DNA of 64,000 nt from Pseudogymnoascus destructans (taxonomy: Eukaryota; Ascomycota; Leotiomycetes; Thelebolales; Thelebolaceae), in NCBI RefSeq assembly GCF_001641265.1, contig NW_020167521.1, forward strand, positions 1,240,001 to 1,304,000, in the 5' to 3' direction. Shown one piece after another: positions 32,030-42,686 of this stretch. The notes below the pieces were generated by a model that was not told where the DNA came from, did no database searches, and saw only the letters and a program-made list of their open reading frames with translations. A program made the translations under genes and the position numbers. The stretch's first letter is position 1. The number at the start of each line of letters is the position of its first letter.

Positions 32030-32340
32030 TAGGTTATGATGCATTCTGCTGTTCTACTAAAGGCAGAAGTTAAGGCTCTATAAGTGGCAAATGAACAGAA
32101 AAAGAGGAGGGAAAGGAAGCGCAAGAGGCGTATAATGCAAGGGGGTAGTCTCTCCATACAAGAGGGAGAGGATATCCTTTAGAGTGCTGAGGTTGATGCT
32201 CAACTCCGAACAGAGGTGGCAAGTGAGGTAGTTGGCAGGTGGGTTCTAAGGGACAGCAACGGCGTTGTGGCACATGTGGTATTATAGGACATAATGCCCG
32301 GACGTGCGAGAGGCGCCAGGAATCAATTGCAGTTGAATAA
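32030..32340 (+). pseudogene. 3' end of a pogo-family transposase gene
   Basis: A Lys/Arg-rich stretch (ANEQKKRRERKRKRR) is followed by a CCHC knuckle (CGTCGIIGHNARTC) just before a stop at 32338-32340, matching the C terminus of the transposase at 26451-28109. The catalytic domain is absent. Confidence 0.7.
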
Positions 32341-33110
32341 GGGTCATAGGAATAGTCAATCTTTGGTGTTGTCGTTATCAAAGACATTGATTGATATTCC
32401 TCAGCCAATGGCCGCGGGTATGTCATAGAATTGCCAGCGTATAAAATGTTTGCTCTTGACGGCTTGGCGTTGGGCCTGAAAATAGTTGTAAATGCCTCAT
32501 AAATCCCCTTGTTTTCTGCCCGACACCGACAGCAGGTACGGATTACATACTTACGGGACTGTATGTCCCGAATTATGCCTTCCCCCGCCGTCGTTCCTAG
32601 CTAAGCCGCGGATATTGGTGGTTGTGACGGAATGACACGGAAACGAAGCATCATAGACGGTTATGGCACTGGCTGGTACGCCCAATATCACCCAAGGAGT
32701 TTCACGAACCCCGCCATTACCTCATGCAGCTCTCCCCTACCATATTTTGCGCTCTAGAGACACAATCCTTAATAGTTTAACAAAAAACCTCAATTATCGT
32801 TCAAAAATATCGTCTTTATACGCTGTAAGTGAGTCTTGTCCCCTATCTATCCTTTCTGTTTCGGTGACTATGGCCAATGACCAGAACTGTCGCCCGCTCT
32901 CCGCGATAGGGTCGTCATAACCCCCACCATTAGCGGGGCAATAATCAACAAGTTGTCTCCACACAACCTCCTCCTCCCCTCCTTTGCTCCATCATACAAA
33001 ACAAAAGTTTCCTGCAGCTCAACACTTTCTCAAGAAGCTGACTTTTTTCTGTCTCCTACAAAGATTTTATGATCGTAAAGCCTCAATTTACAACAAACTA
33101 CTTCGCAAAC
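32341..33110. promoter_or_regulatory. Upstream region of FBA1
   Basis: Unique sequence between the transposon nest and the aldolase start. It has C/T-rich stretches (ACAACCTCCTCCTCCCC near 32962) common in highly expressed fungal promoters; no specific site can be assigned. Confidence 0.45.
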
Positions 33111-33790
33111 ATGGGTTGCCAAGACGTCCTCACCCGCAAGACTGGTGTCATCGTTGGCGATGATGTCCTGAAGCTTTTCAACTACGCTCAGGAGCACAAC
33201 TTTGCGATCCCCGCCATCGTGAGTATTCACTGCTGTTTCTGTTACCAAGAAACATGCTGACACAGACAGAACGTCACCTCCTCCTCCACCGTCGTTGCCG
33301 CTCTTGAGGCTGCCCGCGACCAGAAGGCCCCCATCATCCTGCAGATGTCCCAGGGTGGCGCCGCATACTTCGCCGGAAAGGTATGGATACCCAGAATCAG
33401 ACCTCGCATGAACCATTCTGACTGATGCGCCAACAGGGCGTTGCCAATGGAAAGCAGGAGGCCTCCATCGCCGGTGGCATTGCTGGTGCCCACTACATCC
33501 GCGCCATTGCCCCATCATACGGTATCCCAGTCATACTGCACACCGATCACTGCGCCAAGAAGCTCCTGCCATGGTTGGATGGCCTTCTTGACGCTGATGA
33601 GGCCTACTTCAAGGAGAAGGGCGAGCCGCTTTTCTCTTCCCACATGATCGATCTTTCCGAGGAGGAGGTTGATTACAACATCAAGACCACCGCCGCCTAC
33701 CTGAAGCGCGCTGCCCCAATGAAGCAGTGGCTCGAGATGGTGAGTTATCTCGCGCCCACTTTCTTAAATGGAGATTCTAACGTCACTTCA

Positions 33791-33823
<33 letters not shown>

Positions 33824-33935
33824 AGTCAACAACGAGGATGTTGACAACAACTCCCTGTACACCCAGCCCGAGGACATCCTTGCCATCTACCAGGCCCTCT
33901 CCCCCATCTCCCCATTCTTCTCCATCGCCGCCGGC

Positions 33936-33967
<32 letters not shown>

Positions 33968-34410
33968 TAACGTCAAGCTCCACCCAGAGCTCCTCGGCAA
34001 GCACCAGAAGTACGTCCAGGACGCCATCGGAGCCAAGGAGGACAAGCCCGTCTTCCTCGTCTTCCACGGTGGATCCGGATCCGCCAAGAAGGAGTTCACC
34101 GACGCTATCAGCTACGGTGTCGTCAAGGTCAACCTCGATACCGATCTCCAGTACGCTTACCTCACCGGTATCAGAGACTACGTCCTCTCCAAGAAGGACT
34201 ACATCATGCAGCAGGTCGGCAACCCCGATGGAGATGATAAGCCAAACAAGAAGTACTTCGACCCAAGAGGTATAATTTCCCCTTCCCAGAAACATGTTGC
34301 AGGTTGCAGGCCACTAACACAATGTAGTCTGGGTTCGCGAGGGCGAGAAGACCATGTCCGCGCGCCTGACTGAGGGCCTCAAGGACTTCAACACCAGCAA
34401 CCAGTTGTAA
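33111..34410 (+). CDS. FBA1: Fructose-bisphosphate aldolase, class II
   Basis: Five exons (33111-33218, 33270-33380, 33437-33739, 33792-34269, 34328-34410), introns of 51-58 bp, GT-AG ends and consistent phases; 360 residues, the family's normal length. It cleaves fructose 1,6-bisphosphate to glyceraldehyde 3-phosphate and dihydroxyacetone phosphate in cytosolic glycolysis and gluconeogenesis. Motifs: SRKTG-like LTRKTGVIVGDDV, NVTSSSTVVAALEAA, the zinc/catalytic HTDHCAKKLLPW block, GITGGEEDGV, FGNVHGVYKPGNVKL with a zinc His, and FHGGSGS for the phosphate. An upstream in-frame ATG at 33069 would add 14 residues; I prefer 33111 because family members begin right before this point. GCC/ACC-rich codons suggest high expression. 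Confidence 0.95.
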
Positions 34411-35299
34411 GCGCCTAGTCGCAACGTCGATTTACAAGGCTTTTGAGTATGTTTTTAAGTGGCTGTGGGGAGTGATTATGGAGCATGATGGCGTGGCAGA
34501 TTTAAAAGATTGAAACAAGCCGGCCGGTGGGCGCAATGTATCAATGCTTCTGAAACTCTTTTACGTTTAGATCCGTGATGTGAGAGTGAACAAATGCCAT
34601 GGCTGACTACTGTAGCTACTGGGTCTAGAACCATGCTGTGCTACTAACATTCCAATATTCGATAGCCCAGCTGCCTTTTTCTTATTCGTAAAATTTCCAG
34701 AAAGGGTCAGAAGTTGTAGAGTAGCAAAGGGGAGATAGACTACAAGCCACGCACGCCACGCAAGCCCCAAGCCGAATCGCCCCTTTCTTACCCCATGGAT
34801 TCCCTAACAAATCAAATCCCGGCTTTACAAAAATAATTGTTCGACGCGGCGTCATGCTACTACGGTCCGAATTTACGTAGTCAGTCCGGTGCCGCGATGG
34901 CGGACGGCGGGAAAACGAGGCGGGGTACGGGCACACCACTCACTAGAGTGATTGATGAACCACAAAATGACGTCTTGAGTGGTGGGAGGAGGTGGGAAAG
35001 TGGGCTATTACCAGAAATGGCACACGACAGACTGCAACGACAGCCACTCCACTCCGTTACTCCTAAACTTGGACAACGCCCTTTTTTGTACTCTTACAAC
35101 TCATCACTGTTCATTGCAAGCAAAACACCGTCAATTCGGGATATTTCGCATCTTTGTTACGAGTTGCTGCTGTGACAGAAGAAGGGGGGCTTTTTATTTT
35201 TTGGTGCGACTTGCATTAGCTGATCCGATCGCACAACACGACGAGTCTTTGGGATAGAGCAGAACGCAGAGCAGCGAAGCAGTTCACCACCGCATCGCC
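34411..35299. other. Intergenic region between FBA1 and KES1
   Basis: Includes the FBA1 3' region and KES1 promoter. The open frames here overlap on both strands and resemble nothing that I recognise. I see no repeats. Confidence 0.5.
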
Positions 35300-36606
35300 A
35301 TGGCTGAATCTGAAGGAGGAGGAGTCCCGCAGGGCCAGAAGCAGGGATGGTCCTCTTTTATCAAGGTACGCTCTCATCAACCCCCGTCCCCCTCATTTCA
35401 CCCCGCACACTCAATCCCCATGGTCGCGTGCTGATTTGGCGGGTTGCATGTAGTCGATGGCGAACTTCTCGGGCGACCTGTGCTCGCTGACCGCACCGCC
35501 GTTCATCCTCTCTTCGACCTCTCTGACGGAGTTCTCGTCCTACTGGGCTGAGCACCCGTCCATCTTCGTCGCCCCGGCCGCGGAGAAGGACCCGCAGAAG
35601 CGCGCGCTGCTTGTGCTTAAGTGGTTCCTCAGCACCCTCAAGCAGCAGTACGCCAGCCGCAGCGACAAGTACGGTAATGAGAAGAAGCCGCTCAACCCGT
35701 TCCTCGGAGAGCTGTTTCTGGGGAAGTGGGTCGATGCTGCTGGCACGACGGAGCTCGTGTCGGAGCAAGTTAGGTATGTGGTCTATTTTCATGAATGATG
35801 ATTAAATGGCTAACTGTGCTGGTAGCCATCACCCGCCGGTGACAGCGTACTCGATCTATAACAAGGAGAAGGGCGTCCATCTCCAAGGTTACAATGCGCA
35901 AAAAGCCTCATTCGCACGCACCATCCATGTCAAGCAGATCGGGCACGCCGTCTACTCCATCCCTGCCTTCGACGAGACCTACCTAATCACGCTACCCAAC
36001 CTACACATCGAGGGCCTTATCTTTGGCGCCCCCTTCGTCGAGCTCAACGACAAGGCCTACATCACCAGCTCCTCAGGCTTCACCGCCAAAATCGACTACT
36101 CCGGCCGCGGCTGGGTATCCGGCAAGAAGAACAGCTTCACCGCCACGCTCTACCCGACCGGCAAGGAGAGCTCCATCCTCTACACCGTCACGGGGCAGTG
36201 GAACAAGACGTTTGAAGTCCGCGAGGGCAAGAAGGGTGCCGTGATCGATGACTACGACGCCGAGGCCTCCGCGCCCACACCCCTCACCATCGCCCATCTC
36301 GAGCAGCAAGACCCGATGGAGTCGCGGCGCGCGTGGTCCAAGGTCGCGGCTGGGATTGCAGCGGGCGATATGGACGTTACGGGGGCGGAGAAGAGCAAGC
36401 TTGAGAATGAGCAGCGCGCGCTGAGGGCGAAGGAGAAGGAGGACGGGTCGGAGTGGGCGCGCAGGTACTTCACGCGTGTTGAGAGCGATAAGTTGCTCGA
36501 GGCGCTGGCGCCGAAGATTGGACTGCTGGTGGAGGATGATAAGACGGGGGGGGTTTGGAGGTTTGATGAGAAGAAGGCGGCGGCGGAGGCGGAGAAGAAG
36601 AATTAG
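35300..36606 (+). CDS. KES1: Oxysterol-binding protein, KES1/OSH4-like
   Basis: Exons 35300-35365, 35454-35773 and 35826-36606 give 388 residues; introns of 88 and 52 bp keep frame. It has the short Osh4/Kes1 layout with no PH or ankyrin domain. The ORD signature EQVSHHPP is rebuilt exactly across the second intron. Other family blocks are WSSFIKSMANFSGDLCSLTAPPFIL (the lid), TEFSSYWAEHP, PLNPFLGELFLGKW, LHIEGLIFGAPFVEL, YSGRGWVSGKKNSFTA and ESRRAWSKVA. It should exchange sterol for phosphatidylinositol 4-phosphate between membranes. The C-terminal Arg/Glu-rich tail is shorter than in yeast. Confidence 0.93.
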
Positions 36607-37371
36607 ATGCCGGGAGTGGGGGCATCTTTGATGGAACATATTGGTGGTCATAGTAATTGTTGCCTTCGTTGGCATATAGGGAGCATTTTGGCCTATGCGA
36701 CACCGCGATATGCTGGTGGGCGAGGAATCCATCTTGTGGGGGGTAGTAACAAAACAATAGACAAAGCAAAGCTCGCGATCGCAAATATGGAAGGAGATAT
36801 ATTTTGGTTCTTTTTAGCTTTGAAGATGCAATAAATCACTTACATACACTATGCATGGTCCCTTGCTTCACCGCCAAACCTGGATGTTAGGATCCGTTCT
36901 GTATATGTTTATTTTTTACCGTGACATGAGACCTCATTATAAGGACTGTCTATTATGATGACATACCTAATCCAACAAGCATCCTTATATCCAGATTTAA
37001 GTAGAAAATCATCGCGCACGTCCTTGACCACTATACAGTCCTTATGTGGGTCACGACGTGCTGACCGCATCGCCAGCAAGGGAGCTTGGACACTCGGTCT
37101 CCAATCCAAACAAACATCCCTACCGCCTCACCCACGCGCCTAACCACAACGCTTCACCACACACCGCATTTTGCTCACGCCGCATCTTGCTTCCTCCACG
37201 GCCTCCGAGTACCTCCAGCAATCTACCTCACCTATTCTTAATCCCCATCCTCGGTCCCAGCACCACCGCGCGCGTCCGCCCAACACCACCACCCTAGCTA
37301 CAGCAACCGCGCCCGACAAAGCATGCGCCCCCCATAATCCCACCACCCAAGGCGCGAAAAAAAGATAGATA
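36607..37371. other. Intergenic region, 3' of KES1 to next gene
   Basis: Contains an imperfect inverted repeat around a central spacer: 36940-36958 (TAAGGACTGTCTATTATGA) pairs loosely with 37029-37046 (CACTATACAGTCCTTATGTG). The right half is C/A-rich, probably promoter. No gene is supported. Confidence 0.45.
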
Positions 37372-40218
37372 ATGACGAGTACACGCCCCGATGGCCCCCT
37401 GCGACGCGCAGACCAACCTTTCTTTGCGGCGCGGAAGCGCGAGCCGAAATACTTCGCTCTCGACACCGCCGCTGCTTCCACGGCGACCGGCGCGCCCAGC
37501 GCGCCCACGACTACGACTACAACTATGACTACAAACACGAACCTAGCAGGGGCCTCGAATACACACGCGCGCGCCCAGAGCTATGCCGAACCCGCGACGA
37601 CGCTACGAGGCGCATGGGAGCGTGCTGCCCTCGAAGACGGAGTGGTGGAGGGGAGTCCGAGTCCTGCTGCGAGGCGGCGGAGTGGTCCAACTGCCATACC
37701 AAGAGCTGTGACGAATACAGCAGAGCAGGGTCGGCGCGATAGGGATAAAGACGGGCGGAGTCTTGATCTCTGGCGGCGGAGCGCGGGGAGTCCTGCTGTG
37801 GGAGGAGGGAGTACGACTGGGAGCGAGAGCGGGAGCTTGACGGGCACGGATGAGGGGGATGAGTTTGATAGGAAGATGGGGAGGTTTGCGAGGGATGAGG
37901 AGAGGGTGAGGAAGTTGGTGGGGGGGGATGGGATTTTTGGGAGGAGGGGTGCTAGTGCCGGGGGGGGGGTGACGGGGACGGTGGAGGAGAAGGAGCCGGG
38001 GGTGAGGATACCGGCGCAGTGGGGGAGGAGGGCGAGGAAGTCGGATAAGTGGATGCAGAGGATTGTGTCGCCGGAGTCGTCGGGGGAGGTTGATGCGCCG
38101 CTAAAGAAGGAAGGGCGAGACACCATAAACTGGGCGGAACCGGCTGCGGATACACCACTGACGACTGTGGAGGGCGAGGCCGGACAGCAACAGTTGACGC
38201 CGCCGCGGTCAAGGCATGCATCGGTACAGCCTGAGAAATCGGCAGTGTGGGATGCGGAATTGGATTTTACGGCTACGTCTTTGATGGGGGGCGAGAGCCC
38301 GCAGTTAAGGATACGGAATACGAAGCTTGATGAGGTGAGGGCGAGGGAGACGGAGGCGATGAGTAGGCATGCGGTTGCGACGGCACGGTTGGAGGAGATT
38401 AGAGAGAGGCTTTCGGAGGAGAGGTCGATTTCGCCGCAGGTGGAGAAGGCGGCAGTGAGGGAGCCTACGAGGATTCCGTCGCCGGTGGTGAGGAATCCCG
38501 CTTATAGGTGGACGTCTACTGAGTCGTTTGAGATTGTGGAAAGCGGGAAGTCATTGGAGGCCGGCCCGGCGACGGAGCGTTTGTTTGGAGAGATCAAAGG
38601 CGCGAAGACGGAGCCGAAAGAAATCCAACGTGGTAGGAGATCGCGGTCTCGGGAACGACCTGCGGTATCTAGAGCGTCGCCGTCGCGGGCCACGCTGGAT
38701 GACCCCGACCAGTTCCACGAGAAGACAATCCTCGAGGAAGAAGGCGAACAAATCCCTGGGACTCCCATCATCATATTCCGGAATACGGAGAGGCCACAAG
38801 ATGGCCACAAGCGCGAAGACTCCTACGACACCCTCCGCCGGCTCGCCGCAATAAGCAGCCCAAACCCAAGCCCCATCCCCTTAAAATCTGAAGAAAACCA
38901 GCCGCCAGAGGACACGCGACGACGCCGGCCCGTTTCTCAAGCACCAGAGGAAAAGCGACATAGCCGCTCAAGCAGTCTGACGAAATCAGACATTGACCCC
39001 GAGGAGCGCATCGCGGCGGAGAAAGACCTCTTTGAGATCCCGGATAGCAAGTCGGAGAGGAACTCTATGCGCGAACCGTCGCCTGGAGATGAGGATGAGC
39101 TACCCGAGCAGGAGACGCCGCGGCCGAAGCAGAAACAGAACCCCCTTACTATGGCTACACCCGTCGTAACGGGAGCCTTCATTGAGACGCCCGCACCCAC
39201 AGTGCGGCACTCCAGGATCCGGCCCCCCTCCCCCGCGCTGGAGAGAGTAAATCCCAAACCCAATTCGAAATCCGACACAAAACCCTCACAACCCACCCAA
39301 CCCCAATCCAAAGCACCCTCGCGCCCGCGCCGCTCCTCATCCACCTCCTCTCGCTCCCCCTCCCGCTCACGCAACCCCTCCGCCTCTGAACCATCCGCTC
39401 AAAACCCCCAAATCGAGCGCCTCAAACCCGCCCCGCGCGCCCCTCGCCCACGCCTCACCAACTCCGCCCCTCCACCGTCCGCAGCCGCAGACCTCCTCCG
39501 CATCCAGCACGAAGCTGCCATAGAAGACAGCACGCTCGACGACCTCGCGGACCTGCTGTCTTCCTCCCCTCCCCCCGCTGAACCGCCCATACCGGTCCCA
39601 GACCGCGATGATAAGGGTCGGCCACTTAGTGCGAGTGCACGAGAGAGGAGGCTTAGCGAGCAACAGCTTGTTAAGATGGAGAGGGGGCTTAGTCATGGGC
39701 TGGAGAGTATTAGGGATGCGAAGCGAGGGATCGAGAAGCTGGAGCAGGTCGTCTCGTCAGCGCCGCCTGTGGTAGCTAAGGATGTAGCGGCTGTGCCAGG
39801 AGGTGCCGCGGTATGTGCGCACTGCGCGTCGCAGAGTAGCGTGTATCACCTCATGATCCCGCTTCCGCGGCTGTGGTTCCGGGACCGGTCGCGGATGCTG
39901 GGGGTAAGGCTGACATGGTTTGGGTTGCTGGTGCTGGTGGGAATGATGGTGTATATAGCGGAGTGCCTGGCGTATGCTTGGATTGGGAAGCCGGAGTTTG
40001 CGTCGGGATGGGATTATGATATTAATGGCCCGGCGTTTGGGTGGTCGCTTTTGAGGCTGGGAGAGAGGGCGGGGGGGTGGATGTGGGGAGTTTGGACGGA
40101 GGGGATGGGGGAGGAGGTGAGAGGGGGAAGGGGAGGTGGAGGGGTAGGGGGTGGCGGGGGAGGGAAGGTGAGAGGGATGTGGGAGGATGGGAGTATGCTT
40201 GAAGATGAGATGTTGTAA
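37372..40218 (+). CDS. Large disordered protein with one C-terminal membrane segment, unknown function
   Basis: 948 residues in a single exon. Residues 1-800 are mostly low-complexity Ser/Pro/Arg/Glu with many potential phosphorylation sites and short helical stretches (HAVATARLEEIRERLSEE near 330; LSHGLESIRDAKRGIEKLEQVV near 770). Near 813 a CAHCASQSSVYHLMIPLPRLW block precedes a membrane segment at about 845-868 (WFGLLVLVGMMVYIAECLAYAW); a Gly-rich tail follows. That ordering, a long disordered region, a conserved Cys-His-Pro block and a single hydrophobic span close to the C terminus, suggests a tail-anchored ER or nuclear-envelope protein facing the cytosol or nucleoplasm. I recognise the block from other filamentous fungi but no function. 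The extreme G-rich 3' end (40064-40170) encodes the Gly tail. Confidence 0.75.
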   Translation: MTSTRPDGPLRRADQPFFAARKREPKYFALDTAAASTATGAPSAPTTTTTTMTTNTNLAGASNTHARAQSYAEPATTLRGAWERAALEDGVVEGSPSPAARRRSGPTAIPRAVTNTAEQGRRDRDKDGRSLDLWRRSAGSPAVGGGSTTGSESGSLTGTDEGDEFDRKMGRFARDEERVRKLVGGDGIFGRRGASAGGGVTGTVEEKEPGVRIPAQWGRRARKSDKWMQRIVSPESSGEVDAPLKKEGRDTINWAEPAADTPLTTVEGEAGQQQLTPPRSRHASVQPEKSAVWDAELDFTATSLMGGESPQLRIRNTKLDEVRARETEAMSRHAVATARLEEIRERLSEERSISPQVEKAAVREPTRIPSPVVRNPAYRWTSTESFEIVESGKSLEAGPATERLFGEIKGAKTEPKEIQRGRRSRSRERPAVSRASPSRATLDDPDQFHEKTILEEEGEQIPGTPIIIFRNTERPQDGHKREDSYDTLRRLAAISSPNPSPIPLKSEENQPPEDTRRRRPVSQAPEEKRHSRSSSLTKSDIDPEERIAAEKDLFEIPDSKSERNSMREPSPGDEDELPEQETPRPKQKQNPLTMATPVVTGAFIETPAPTVRHSRIRPPSPALERVNPKPNSKSDTKPSQPTQPQSKAPSRPRRSSSTSSRSPSRSRNPSASEPSAQNPQIERLKPAPRAPRPRLTNSAPPPSAAADLLRIQHEAAIEDSTLDDLADLLSSSPPPAEPPIPVPDRDDKGRPLSASARERRLSEQQLVKMERGLSHGLESIRDAKRGIEKLEQVVSSAPPVVAKDVAAVPGGAAVCAHCASQSSVYHLMIPLPRLWFRDRSRMLGVRLTWFGLLVLVGMMVYIAECLAYAWIGKPEFASGWDYDINGPAFGWSLLRLGERAGGWMWGVWTEGMGEEVRGGRGGGGVGGGGGGKVRGMWEDGSMLEDEML

Positions 40219-40438
40219 GTGGGCGTGTATAGTTTGTATATCTCATAAGCGGGTCGAAGTAGTGGCTGTACAAAGCACTGCAGTTTATAAATGTTGGCCA
40301 ATCCAAGTATTGATGTTCTATACACAGAACAATGTGATCAATGTTCCCATTACTCTCTAGGAACATCCTTGCCCACACAACAGTGGGTAGGTATTTAGTA
40401 GTTACCTACCGAACTACCAATTCAATCATCCAGTCTTT

Positions 40439-40702
40439 CATGCCAATCTATTAAGACTCGACTCGAATGATTCAATCGAAGGGCAGCAACAGGAGCCAGA
40501 GCCTCCAGTCATTGTCAATGGCGAAGAGGAGTGGAAAGTGGACAAAATCCTCGACTCAAAAGTTATTCGAAAGAAGCTTTTCTACAAGGCAGCTTGGAAG
40601 AACTATCCACTGGACGAGACATGGTACACTGCAGAGAGCTTCGAAAATTCTCCAGAAGTTACCCAAGCATATCACAGAAAATACCCTCAGAAACCAAAAT
40701 GA
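40439..40702 (+). pseudogene. Chromodomain-bearing 3' end of a gypsy pol gene
   Basis: A frame without a start codon reads EEWKVDKILDSK, LFYKAAWKNYP, DETWYTAESFENSPE and stops at 40700-40702. This is a chromodomain of the kind placed at the end of chromovirus integrases (compare YEVEAILDRR in the full element). A polypurine run (GGAGTAGGGGGGGGGTAG) follows and then the L3 LTR, so this is the 3' end of an element whose body is lost. Confidence 0.85.
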
Positions 40703-40777
40703 GAGCTGGAGACAATTTTTTTTTTGAAAATGGGATTTCTTGATCAGGAGATCAACTCTGGAGTAGGGGGGGGGTAG

Positions 40778-41035
40778 TGTTACGATATCAAGTGCGCCTT
40801 GCAGCTCGAGTAGGGGTTCAGGGGTGTGGGGAGCTTTCCGGGGTTGGAGCAAAGTTTTCAGTTGTGGAGTGAATTCTCAGAACTGGTCTTGCTAAAGAGA
40901 ATTCACTCCACAACAACATAGCTGTATATAGATCGAGCCACTGCTTGAGTGTTCCTCTTCTCTTTCCTTTCTTCTCTAGATTGAGTTTAATTCATAATAC
41001 CCAACTGGCGCCCTATGCCTTGGTGAACCGTGACA
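40778..41035 (+). mobile_element. L3 LTR (258 bp), 3' LTR of the gypsy remnant
   Basis: It starts TGTTACGATATCAAG and ends GAACCGTGACA. It contains an inverted pair GAGTGAATTCTC / GAGAATTCACTC that could form a hairpin. Solo copies are at 45792 and 58282. Confidence 0.9.
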
Positions 41036-41121
41036 TTTTTAATATAGTTGTAGCTAAATTATTTTATGATGTTATTTAATAATAATGCCTCTATATATAT
41101 TTAATAGGAGGGTACAAATGT

Positions 41122-42490
41122 CTCGTTGTTAGCGAGGAGTTAGGGTTATTCCTCGTCCTTAGCGAGGAATCTAATGAGGCTCTACACAGATTATATAATA
41201 TAGAGCACCTTCCCTCGAACCTTTCCTTTTACCTACCTTTCCCTTTACCTACTATTAAAGCTTTAAGATGGATACACTCGCTGAGAACAAGGATTTTGAA
41301 GATAGAGAGGATCTTATTACAGCAACAGAGCAATTACTGGCTGACAAGTTACAAGCCCAGACTGCGTATGAAGAATTCAGTTTTCGTCAAAGTACAAGTC
41401 AAATTAAGCAGTCATCAAATGCTGCTTTAGCACCTACAACACATGCTGCATATACCTCGTAGGTAACGAGTTATTATAAAACGCTCATCTCTAACGAGAT
41501 ATTAGGATGCATACACAATTCCTTATATTTATTAAGGCAAAGTACCCTTACAAGGTGAGGATGGGGTTAATACAGCTTCTAATAAGTCTCCAGAATATAT
41601 TTGTGAGTGGATTCAGGATGCTTGCGAAGTCCTAAGTACAATAGAAGGGGTAAGGAAAGTTGGAAAAGGGTTGTCCCGGACAAAGAAGCTAGTTGACTTG
41701 TCAGGAACGAAGGATCGTGCTGCTACATACTCTCATGCTCTAAAAATGAGGGCAGCTATAAGCTTTTGGTTTGCCTATATATGCCCACGTCAGTGTGGTC
41801 ATGGGGAATGGCTTAGTTGTTGAGACTGGTAATTGGCAAGGAAATCCCTCATTATCAACGACAGTTTCCCGCTATATGAGAGCCCTAAATAAGATGAAGG
41901 TAAATTCTCTCATTCCCATCGAGGTATTTTATACTAATAGATTCTAGACACATGCTGGTGAAGTCTCTACAAGTGCAAGAGCTCTTACTTCATATGATTT
42001 ACAGTGTATGTGGAAGTTTAACCAAGCTATTCCACAGGTTGAGTTTGGTAAAAAACTCGTTCATGACAAGCATACATATTATTGGAGTGGGCAGAAGTGT
42101 AGGATAATGCTACAAGCTATCTATACACTTGCATTTCAATGCCTGCTTTGGATTGACGAGGTATTACAAATTCAAAGTCATCATATCCTCGTTATCAACG
42201 AGGAACGAGGTGAAATTCAACTTAACCTTCTCTTCCGGAAGACAAACCAATATGGAGGTGTGTACTCTACTACTTAAATTCCTCAGTACTAATGAGGAAT
42301 TAGGAATTAAGCCATTTCACCTATTTCTTAACCCACATGTTCTTGCACTCTTACAATGGATAAAAGTCTCGCAGATAACGAGTGGTTTTATATTTCGTCG
42401 TATTGATGCCTATGATCGGGTTATAGCAAGTGATAAGAGCTTAGTATGACTATCTTATATATTAAAATACCTCAGTGTTAACGAGACATT
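41122..42490. repeat. Dispersed CCTCGTT/AACGAGG palindromes
   Basis: Copies: 41122-41136 and 41151-41167 in the leader; 41455-41470 across the first splice donor; 41484-41498 in the same intron; 41908-41922 in the second palindrome-bearing intron; 42187-42203 in coding sequence (perfect 7-bp arms around ATC); 42281-42297 (CCTCA...TGAGG) in an intron; about 42470-42485 near another splice site. Decayed copies continue to 45460. Confidence 0.8.
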
Positions 42491-42686
42491 ACGATGCTTC
42501 TACATTTACAGAGTATTTTCGACATAATCTCCTCGATATAGGCGTAGATTTTCGACTATATGGAACACACTCTTTCTGTAGAGGTGGCTGTCAATGGCTA
42601 TATTCAGAAAAGAGATGGGGTCTACGGCAGATATGCGATTGGGGTGGATGGAGTACAAATTTTGACTCAAGCTCTATTATGCGGTA

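Noticed and set aside
33783..34295. 170-codon antisense frame across FBA1 exon 4
   Set aside because: It mirrors the codon bias of a highly expressed gene and has no independent features.
41829..41864. A fourth palindrome-bearing intron in the recombinase gene
   Set aside because: The sequence reads as conserved coding (NPSLSTTVSRYM), so it is exon despite GT-AG ends and a CTC...ACGA motif.
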